This document shows positions 27,101-33,849 of a stretch of DNA of 64,000 nucleotides, in pieces. The notes under the pieces were generated by a model. It worked only from the letters and a program-made list of their open reading frames with translations. It ran no database searches and was not told where the DNA came from. Every line of letters starts with the position of its first letter. Position 1 is the first letter of the stretch. This DNA comes from Pollutibacter soli (GTDB lineage: Bacteria > Bacteroidota > Bacteroidia > Chitinophagales > Chitinophagaceae), in the NCBI GenBank assembly GCA_029269725.1, contig JARJHS010000004.1, forward strand, positions 537,163-601,162. Reading direction: 5' to 3'. A program made the position numbers and the translations under genes.

Positions 27101-27702
27101 CCATTTTTGCTATTGGTGAGATTGCGGAATTCAATGGTTTCCTCTATGGTATAACAGCTGCTGCAGAACAGCAGGCCGCGATTGTAGCTTCCTATATAAG
27201 CGGTGATATTGCAAAATATTATTCTGGCTCGCTGTTGATGAATATCCTGAAGATGCACGGTACTCAGCTTTGCTCATTAGGAACCGTTGAATATCCTGAC
27301 GAGCCCGGATACGAGGAGGTGGTTTTTATAGATAAGGCAAAACGTTATTACAAAAAATGTATCATTTACAATGATCGTCTTATCGGAGCGATTTTGATCG
27401 GAGATAAAACGGAGTTTCTTGAATTCAGAAACCTGATTGAAAAGAAAATTGAGCTGAGCGAAAAACGCCTTCAATTGTTAAGGTCAGGAAGACCGGCTGA
27501 GCCTTTGATCGGGAAACTGGTTTGCAGTTGTAATAATGTGGGTGAAGGAAATCTGGTGATTAAAATTAAGGAAGGTTGTGTTGATCATCTCCAGCTTTGT
27601 CAGTTGACAGGCGCCGGACAGGGTTGCGGAAGCTGCCGGCCCGAAGTGAAGAAAATACTGGAAGAGAATCTTGCTCCCGGAACAAGAGCAGTAGCGGTTT
27701 GA
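24160..27702 (+). CDS. Single-chain assimilatory nitrate reductase (Moco + FAD/NAD + [2Fe-2S])
   Basis: 1180 residues. Catalytic part, about 1-700: N-terminal [4Fe-4S] motif [16 protein letters not shown], then molybdopterin oxidoreductase text ([65 protein letters not shown]) and the dinucleotide-binding end ([18 protein letters not shown]). Then a NasB/NirB-like FAD- and NAD-binding module from about 716 ([29 protein letters not shown]) and a C-terminal BFD [2Fe-2S] domain ([16 protein letters not shown]; about 1120-1165). This puts the electron-transfer subunit and the catalytic subunit in one chain, so NAD(P)H could reduce nitrate directly. The ATG at 24160 is preferred to a TTG four codons upstream. 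Confidence 0.95.
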   Translation: [1180 protein letters not shown]

Positions 27703-27738
27703 CAGTGAAACATGAATACAATTTTCAAATTATAGATT

Positions 27739-28281
27739 ATGTATGCAATAAGTTCAAATGAGCGCCTGGATCCATCAGTATTTGCAACACTGGAGGGTAT
27801 TGAATATTTTCTTTTCGAAGAAGACTTTGTAGAGGCAGGTATGAGATGTATCCCGATGATTGTAAGGTTCAGAATGGATCTTGCGGGTATTAAACTTAAG
27901 CTTGCCGAATGGGTGAAATTTTCTGTAGAAGAAAAAGTTATGCTGGCTTTACGCGGTACCAATACTTCACTGGAAATTTTAGAGTATAGGAAGATGCTGG
28001 AATCAATGATATTGAAACATACAGGGAAGCCCGCAACCCAGCTCGAAGTGTCGCTCAATCCTGCATGGAAAGATATTCAACAAATACCTGCGATCCTGGT
28101 CTCACGCGCTGAAGAATTCGGCTTTTATCTGTCAATTGATCAATGGCAGTGTTTAACAGACTTACAAAGATTTGCTTTATTGAAATTGCTGAAAGAAGGG
28201 CATGAGAACAAAAATTTCCCGAGGGCACTTGCTGAGTTTGAGATTTTTTATACTGATAAATTGAAAGTGAATGTCTGCTGA
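27739..28281 (+). CDS. Nitrate reductase-associated protein
   Basis: 180 residues. The central text FEEDFVEAGMRCIPMIVRFRMDLAGIKLKLAEWVKFSVEEKVML matches the small nitrate-reductase-associated family (Nitr_red_assoc) known from cyanobacteria, where it lies beside narB. Its biochemical role is not established. The N-terminal 20 residues and the longer C-terminal helical part (residues about 100-180) make it slightly longer than usual. The stop overlaps the next start by 11 bases (ATG at 28271), so translation of the two is probably coupled. Position right after the nitrate reductase gene agrees with the family assignment. Confidence 0.85.
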   Translation: MYAISSNERLDPSVFATLEGIEYFLFEEDFVEAGMRCIPMIVRFRMDLAGIKLKLAEWVKFSVEEKVMLALRGTNTSLEILEYRKMLESMILKHTGKPATQLEVSLNPAWKDIQQIPAILVSRAEEFGFYLSIDQWQCLTDLQRFALLKLLKEGHENKNFPRALAEFEIFYTDKLKVNVC

Positions 28282-29764
28282 ACTTACCATCAAAATAAAT
28301 TTCAGAGGCGGAATTATCTCACCAGGCGTACTGTACAATATTTTGGTGGCGGCAAAAAGATCAGGATGCCGCCAGGTGAGTTTTGGATTGAGACAACAAT
28401 TATATGTACCGGTCAGTAGTCTTTTGATTGCTCAATTGGAGCAAGAGCTTACAAAATTGGGTATCGCTTTCGAAACAGATACCGATGAATTTCCATGCAT
28501 CATGTCATCATATCCTGCAGAGGAAATTTTCATCCATAATACCTGGGTGAGTGAAGGTGTTTATAAGGATATTTTTGATGAGTTCAATTACACTCCGAAA
28601 CTGAAATTGAATCTTTCGGACAGTAACCAGAGTTTTACCCCGCTTCTTACTGGGAATATCAACTGGGTGGCTTCGGCTTCCTCCCCTCATTTCTGGCATT
28701 TGTTTGTGAGGTTGCCAAAAACAAATCATGTTTATCAATGGGACAGGTTAACCTATACTAATGATGTGGCCAGGTTGTCACAACTTCTGGAAGCATTGAT
28801 ACTTGAAGCTGGCAACAACTACTCTGAAAGCAATCAAACCTTGTTTGCGTCTTTGATGAACCAGATCAATCTAAACAAATTTATTACACGGGAAACAGAA
28901 AATCCGGCTATGCTTCCGGCATTCAATCTTCCTTATTACGAAGGATTGAACCGTTATAATGATAAATACTGGCTCGGCGTTTACAGGCGTGATGAGTTAT
29001 TTGATATTGAGTTTTTACAGGATCTATGTAGTCTCTGCCTTGAGACGCGGATCGGTCAGATCTGTTCCACTCCCTGGAAATCGATCATTGTTAAAAGCAT
29101 AGAGGAAAAAGATAGGGCACGATGGAATTATCTTTTGGAGAAACACCAGATCAACATGCGTCATGCTGCAAACGAACTGAATTTTCAGGTGGAAGATCAT
29201 TGCTCTAATGGTCTCGCTTTGAAACAGTATCTCGTCCGGCAATTGAACAATGATGATACCAGGAGTTTCGGTATTTGTATTGGCATTAAAACCAGGCGTA
29301 AATCCGAAGTGTTCAGCAGCATTCTCGTTGTGAGAAAACCACTATTCTCATTTCTTGGGATGAATTTTTTACATGTATATGATATTCTTTGTGCACATGA
29401 TTTTAATCCGAATGAGAGAACCGCATTCGTATTCAGTAGAAACAATCCGCGTTTTGTTTTAAGAGAACAGCTTCGGAGGGCAATATTGTTGTACTATCAT
29501 TCAAAAGCAGATAAGCAATCCAAAAGAGAAGTAATTGCTGCGGTTCGTGAAAAGAAGGAAACTCCCAAACAGAAGGACGAGCTTTTTTACTGCCCACATT
29601 GCTTTACTGAATACAACCCTTCAACAGGAGATCCTGACCAGGGAATTCCTGCAAACACATCGTTTGAAAATCTCCCCGAAAGCTACACCTGTTCTTTATG
29701 CGAAGCTCCGAAAGAAGATTTCGTTTCTGTGAAATCAGAAATGATGATTTCAGTTCCGGCTTAA
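28271..29764 (+). CDS. NirA/SiR-like protein with C-terminal rubredoxin domain
   Basis: 497 residues. The last 60 form a rubredoxin: YCPHC (Cys 441, 444) and TCSLC (Cys 474, 477), with the usual GDPDQGIPANTSFENLP between. The first 420 resemble a nitrite/sulfite reductase scaffold: two ferredoxin-like half-domain stretches (GGIISPGVLYNILVAAKRSG..VSFGLRQQLYV; WLGVYRRDELFDIEFLQDLC) each followed by the matching core region (TPKLKLNLSD). The siroheme/[4Fe-4S] motif pair CX5C and CX3C is not seen; the nearest cysteines are CX2CX8C. It is therefore probably not a reductase but an electron carrier or partner for the nitrate or nitrite enzyme (inference). Translationally coupled to the preceding gene and overlapping mobA tail to tail by 15 bases. 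Confidence 0.8.
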   Translation: MSAELTIKINFRGGIISPGVLYNILVAAKRSGCRQVSFGLRQQLYVPVSSLLIAQLEQELTKLGIAFETDTDEFPCIMSSYPAEEIFIHNTWVSEGVYKDIFDEFNYTPKLKLNLSDSNQSFTPLLTGNINWVASASSPHFWHLFVRLPKTNHVYQWDRLTYTNDVARLSQLLEALILEAGNNYSESNQTLFASLMNQINLNKFITRETENPAMLPAFNLPYYEGLNRYNDKYWLGVYRRDELFDIEFLQDLCSLCLETRIGQICSTPWKSIIVKSIEEKDRARWNYLLEKHQINMRHAANELNFQVEDHCSNGLALKQYLVRQLNNDDTRSFGICIGIKTRRKSEVFSSILVVRKPLFSFLGMNFLHVYDILCAHDFNPNERTAFVFSRNNPRFVLREQLRRAILLYYHSKADKQSKREVIAAVREKKETPKQKDELFYCPHCFTEYNPSTGDPDQGIPANTSFENLPESYTCSLCEAPKEDFVSVKSEMMISVPA

Positions 29765-30334
29765 ATCGTCCGGTGAATTGAAATTATCGAAGTGTCCGAA
29801 TTCTGTAGCTTCAATAGGAATAATGAACAGCTCATAACCTGCTAATACAGATTTCATTGAAAAACGAAGCCGATCTCCCTCGATAAATTTATTTAGTACA
29901 TCAGACAGGCAACCTGATGTATAAACTGCACATAGCGGTTCCGGTTCATTCTCCCGGGAAAATAAATAAACATTATAGCCTGGAAATTCCCGGCATGCTA
30001 CAAGAAGCTTTTGAATAATGTCTGCCGTCATATTCTGCATGTCGCAGGCAATCACCAATATATCTTCGTCTGGAAAATGTCTGTGAGCAGCCAGGATACC
30101 GGTCAGTGGCCCGCGAACGGGAATGGAAAGATCGTCAACGATCAAAACTTCATCCGAAAAAAACTTGCGGTAGGCTTTTGAAGAGTCTGCGTTTACTGAA
30201 ATGTATGTGGAAATTCCGGCGGATTGTATTTTTTCAGCAATTACTCCTGCCCAGGTTTTTTTACCGGATAAGATCAGTCCCTTATCCCTGCCCATTCTTT
30301 TGCTTTCGCCGCCACAAAGAACAAGCCCGATCAT
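29750..30334 (-). CDS. mobA: Molybdenum cofactor guanylyltransferase
   Basis: 194 residues. MobA attaches GMP to molybdopterin to form the bis-MGD cofactor used by the nitrate reductase family. Seen: LVLCGGESKRMGRDKGLI (nucleotide-binding LxGGxSxRMGxDK), RGPLTGILAAHRHFP, ILVIACDMQNMTADII (metal-binding Asp) and EPLCAVYTSGCLSDV. The order and length fit MobA; the CDMQNM text is a variant of the usual CDMPxL. Convergent with the rubredoxin gene, overlapping its 3' end by 15 bases, and downstream of the SelW-like gene by 14 bases, so likely cotranscribed with that. Location supports a supply of cofactor to the adjacent nitrate reductase. Confidence 0.94.
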   Translation of the reverse strand: MIGLVLCGGESKRMGRDKGLILSGKKTWAGVIAEKIQSAGISTYISVNADSSKAYRKFFSDEVLIVDDLSIPVRGPLTGILAAHRHFPDEDILVIACDMQNMTADIIQKLLVACREFPGYNVYLFSRENEPEPLCAVYTSGCLSDVLNKFIEGDRLRFSMKSVLAGYELFIIPIEATEFGHFDNFNSPDDLSRN

Positions 30335-30348
30335 CTGGAAAAATTTAT

Positions 30349-30639
30349 TTAGGAATGATGTACAGGCGTGTCAGAATGTCCAAGACTTTTGCCGGGACTT
30401 ACAATATCGCGTATAGTCTGTTTGAGTTCTTTGATTTCAGGAAAACCACCATACTGCTTACGATCGAAAATTTTTTTATCGTCGACGCTCACGAAAAAAG
30501 CACCATTGGTTTCGCTGGGTATCAGCGTTACTGCTTTTATTTCTGAATCAAATGTTGTCAGAAACTCCTGTGCGAAGTAGGTTGCGCGTAGCATCCAATG
30601 GCAACGCGGACAGTATTCGATTGTTATGGTTGATTTCAC
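30349..30639 (-). CDS. SelT/SelW/SelH (Rdx) family thioredoxin-like protein
   Basis: 96 residues of the Rdx family. It begins STITIEYCPRCHWMLRATYFAQEFLTTF: the CxxC of the thioredoxin-like fold with Cys in the position that is selenocysteine in animal SelW. The later text GAFFVSVDDKKIFDRKQYGGFPEIKELKQTIRDIV is the standard family C-terminus. It probably acts as a small thiol redox protein in the cytoplasm. The start is a GTG at 30639. Placed 14 bases upstream of mobA, possibly the same transcript, though no functional link is known. Confidence 0.9.
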   Translation of the reverse strand: MKSTITIEYCPRCHWMLRATYFAQEFLTTFDSEIKAVTLIPSETNGAFFVSVDDKKIFDRKQYGGFPEIKELKQTIRDIVSPGKSLGHSDTPVHHS

Positions 30640-30741
30640 GTTATGGGCTGCTGATTTTGATGGCCGGCAGCTGTTGAAGTAAATGTATGAAAAGCCCGGT
30701 GAAATATAAGCGTTATCATTAAAAACCCACCGCGCTTAATG

Positions 30742-31176
30742 TTATTGAAAAAGATGCCGATAAATTTTAACCGCGATCGTTGTCACCGAGTTATTAATGA
30801 TACAGACGTTTAACCAGCGCTGTTTTTCTTTTCGGTCAGTGGAAAATTTCCTGCTTCCGAAAGATGATTCTGAAATCTCATACAGGTGCTGTTTTGCGAT
30901 GGATTCATTACTTAAAAAATCCACAGCTGTGAAACTGGTCCTGACTACTACTGACTGCTGTTCAGAGGAAGCAGAAGCAGAGACAGAAGGGGGAACTGTG
31001 AGGTAGGTTTGTTTCGAAGGAAATTCAGTCCAGCTGTCTTTTCTGTTGAGTTTGTTGGAGGATAAGGCAAATGTATTGTCCGAAGAAAATTCCTGGCTTT
31101 TTGCTTTGAAAGTAAGAGCTGGCATTATCATGAGACAAATAAAGATTCCGTGCAAAGTTTTATATACATGTTTCAC
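30742..31176 (-). CDS. Small secreted protein, unknown
   Basis: 144 residues from a GTG. A convincing signal peptide (LHGIFICLMIMPALTFKAKSQ) precedes a Ser-rich region (SVSASASSEQQSVVVRTSF) and a basic C-terminus (RKFSTDRKEKQRW). No family, motif or repeat is recognised. The composition is odd for an enzyme and the frame could be fortuitous, but the signal peptide argues for a real gene. No neighbour shares its direction closely; the next gene on this strand ends 100 bases downstream. Confidence 0.5.
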   Translation of the reverse strand: MKHVYKTLHGIFICLMIMPALTFKAKSQEFSSDNTFALSSNKLNRKDSWTEFPSKQTYLTVPPSVSASASSEQQSVVVRTSFTAVDFLSNESIAKQHLYEISESSFGSRKFSTDRKEKQRWLNVCIINNSVTTIAVKIYRHLFQ

Positions 31177-31579
31177 TTTTAAGCGGCAGTGATGGTGTTT
31201 TTGGCCATGCCTGATATATGATGGATAATCTGAATTGGTGTGACAGGAAATGGAAAGTTATTTTAAGATCTTCCGGTTAGCAAATCATTCATGTAGTTCT
31301 GCTCTGCGAGCTGGGTGTTCAACTCGCCGCAGGTGATTTTCTTTCTTCGCCTTCGGCGATAGTTTAAATGCAGAACGCGGAGGCCGCGGAGAAAGTTTCA
31401 TAATTTCAGTGACTTACTTAATAATAACAATTATCAATCGCTTTATTAACTGTCTGGTTTTCTCCGCGCAACTCCGAGTTTATTCCTCCGCGTACTCCGC
31501 GTGCCGGCTGTTTATCTCGCCGCAGGCGATTTAGTAAGTTTTTTACAATAGAGAATTATCAATTCCTCTTATTCACTTT
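31177..31579. repeat. Gene-free stretch with CCGCGG-type and CGCCGCAGG words
   Basis: A 400-base gap. The 18-base word actcgccgcaggtgattt (31322-31339) recurs with two changes at 31515-31532. Between them are GCGGAGGCCGCGGAGAAAG (31377-31395) and the near-inverse TCTCCGCGCAACTCCG (31460-31475), with CTCCGCGTACTCCGCG at 31486-31501. A small stem TCGCC..GGCGA sits at 31347-31359. No gene is supported. Confidence 0.6.
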
Positions 31580-32275
31580 TCAATCAACGATAAGTTTAAA
31601 ACCAATACCACGGATATTCAGAATACGGATACCTGGTTCATCCCTGAGAAGTTTTCGGAGATGGGTCATGAATACATCCATGCTACGGGTGTTGTAGTAA
31701 CTATCGTCGCCCCAGATTTTAAGAAGTGCATCGGTTCTTTCCAGCACATCATTTTTTTTCTGCAGCATCATTTCCATCAATGCGGACTCTTTAAATGAAA
31801 GAGGGTGTTCACCCGAAGAAGTTTTCAATATTTGCTGAACGGGGTAGAGCCGGCAGTTTCCAAAACGATAAACCTGCGCAGTGTCATTAGCTTCGCTTCC
31901 GGAATTTCTTTTAAATCGCTGCAGCAAGGCCTCTATGCGTACCAGTAACTCATCCATGGAGAATGGTTTTTTCAAATAGTCGTTGCCGCCGGATTTAAAG
32001 CCTTTAATTACATCTGCGGTGAGAGATTTTGCGCTCAGGAAAATGATAGGTAATTCACTGTGTGCTTTCCTGATCTCGGTAGCAAGTACATGCCCATCCT
32101 TCGATGGTAGCATGATATCAAGAATACAGATATCAGGTTTGAACTGCTTAAAAATTTCCAGTACATCTTTCCCGTCCGCAACTACCTGTACGGTATAGCC
32201 GCTGCTTTCCAGCCCGTCACTCACAATTCCCGCGAGAAATGGTTCATCTTCTGCATATAACACTTTTACTTTCAC
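31580..32275 (-). CDS. OmpR-family response regulator
   Basis: 231 residues: receiver domain (residues about 3-117, VLYAEDEPFLAGIVSDGL, ICILDIMLPSKDGHV with the phospho-acceptor Asp, FLSAKSL, FSMDELLVRIEALL) and a C-terminal OmpR/PhoB winged helix (about 135-230, HPLSFKESALMEMMLQKKNDVLERTDALLKIWGDDSYYNTRSMDVFMTHLRKLLRDEPGIRILNIRGIGFKL). It acts on DNA after phosphorylation by the kinase encoded just upstream (32272-33741), with a four-base GTGA overlap. The start is a GTG at 32275, fixed by that overlap. Target genes cannot be told. Confidence 0.95.
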   Translation of the reverse strand: MKVKVLYAEDEPFLAGIVSDGLESSGYTVQVVADGKDVLEIFKQFKPDICILDIMLPSKDGHVLATEIRKAHSELPIIFLSAKSLTADVIKGFKSGGNDYLKKPFSMDELLVRIEALLQRFKRNSGSEANDTAQVYRFGNCRLYPVQQILKTSSGEHPLSFKESALMEMMLQKKNDVLERTDALLKIWGDDSYYNTRSMDVFMTHLRKLLRDEPGIRILNIRGIGFKLIVD

Positions 32276-33741
32276 GATGCAGATTTTAGTGTGATGATGA
32301 AAGTGGTTCCTTTGCCCTGTTCGCTTTTAATCTTAATCGTTCCTTTGTGCATTTCCACCATTTTTTTAACATAGTACAGACCGAGTCCTGAACCTTTTAC
32401 ATCATGGGTATCCCCTTCTGAAGGAACGCGAAAGAATCTTTCAAAAATGTTTTTATGATAGATCTTTCTAATTCCGGGCCCGTTATCTACGAAAGCAATT
32501 GAAATCGCTTCAGCCTCTTTTTCACAACTGATTTCTAACGCCAGGTTCTTTCCCTTGTACTTGATCGCATTGTCAATAAGATTGTAAAAAATATTGGAGA
32601 GATGCACTTCGTCTCCCATTACAAAACAAGGCTCCTTTGACGGATGAAATATAATTGTTGAATGGGTGTTATCCAGCTGCAGCTGCATCGTGTCAATCAC
32701 ATTTTGCAGGCCTGTTTGCACATCATACAATCCGGGTTGAAAAAGAACATCGGCATTTTTTTCCGGGTCATTATTCAAGGCTTTTTCCACCATCAGATCA
32801 AGCCTCCGCATTTCATGCTGACTGATATCAACATATTTCAAAAGCGTTTCCGGCTTATTGATCAGATTATATTTTTTTATTGACTCAAGTGCGACGGATA
32901 CGGTCGCAATCGGCGTTTTCAACTCATGCGTCATGTTCCTGGTGAAATCGGTTTTTGCATCCGCATATAGCCGGACATTCTGCAAAAGTCTTACAATTAA
33001 GTAAAATGCAGCACAGGTTAATATCAGCATCAGAACAGACGATGCAACATAGTACCTCATCCTGTACCAGACGGTGTTGTTGATATCGGCAAGACTTAAC
33101 TGGTAACGAAAATGATTGTGTATCCCGTAAATGTATTTTTTGCTTGTATATGACGGTACCACGCCTGGCGGAAGGCTGGTTTCAAAAAGGCTGTCCATGT
33201 TATAGGTGAATATGTTCTCATAAATTTCAGAATGGATGTTCATCTCTTCCAGCCTTGATCTGATTTCTTTTTTTATTCCTGCAAGTGATGCACTATCAAT
33301 TTCGCGGAGCTGATCATTCGTCATTCCGGTATTCACAGTTCCGGGATGGTTATTGATCCGGGTGGAAGGGGTATCCGCCAATCTAAAATTCATTGACACA
33401 GATAAACTATCATCGCTCCTGTCTATGGTTAGATTGGAGATGAGTCCGTTCATCTTCATATTATCAAATGCCTGTCGCAGCTGTTCCCATTGTGGTGTCA
33501 GGAAAAGTTGCCGGGCGCGACCCAGGTTCTCAGGTTTTTCGAATGAAGCTATGCTTTCGAACCAATGGGATTGTGCGCTCGCGCTGACCATGTTTTCAAT
33601 ATCATCTTTTAACTGCTTTTGCTGCGAGGAAAATAACTCGCGAAGCCAGATCACCTGCATACTGCAACTGAGCAGAAGCGTAGCCAGGATGATGAGGGTC
33701 GTATATTTTGACCTTCTGAATTTCATGCCGGGAAACTGCAT
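32272..33741 (-). CDS. Membrane sensor histidine kinase
   Basis: 489 residues. An N-terminal membrane segment (YTTLIILATLLLSCSMQVIWL), a periplasmic sensor region of about 180 residues, a second segment (VASSVLMLILTCAAFYLIVRL), then a HisKA dimer helix with the phospho-accepting His (FTRNMTHELKTPIATVSVALESI) and an HATPase domain with N (NLIDNAIKYK), G1 (VDNGPGIR), F (FERFFRV) and G2 (GSGLGLYYV) boxes. There is no HAMP domain. First gene of a two-gene unit with the OmpR regulator, sharing four bases. The sensor domain matches no named family I recognise, so the signal is unknown. Confidence 0.94.
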   Translation of the reverse strand: MQFPGMKFRRSKYTTLIILATLLLSCSMQVIWLRELFSSQQKQLKDDIENMVSASAQSHWFESIASFEKPENLGRARQLFLTPQWEQLRQAFDNMKMNGLISNLTIDRSDDSLSVSMNFRLADTPSTRINNHPGTVNTGMTNDQLREIDSASLAGIKKEIRSRLEEMNIHSEIYENIFTYNMDSLFETSLPPGVVPSYTSKKYIYGIHNHFRYQLSLADINNTVWYRMRYYVASSVLMLILTCAAFYLIVRLLQNVRLYADAKTDFTRNMTHELKTPIATVSVALESIKKYNLINKPETLLKYVDISQHEMRRLDLMVEKALNNDPEKNADVLFQPGLYDVQTGLQNVIDTMQLQLDNTHSTIIFHPSKEPCFVMGDEVHLSNIFYNLIDNAIKYKGKNLALEISCEKEAEAISIAFVDNGPGIRKIYHKNIFERFFRVPSEGDTHDVKGSGLGLYYVKKMVEMHKGTIKIKSEQGKGTTFIITLKSAS

Positions 33742-33849
33742 AAAAATTTTCTTTTAAAATCATTTTGTTGCCGCATTTAACTCTATTTAACTGTGCTTAA
33801 CACCCGTTTAGGAAGATGCAGAATAGGTTTGTCCTATAAATTCAAGGTG

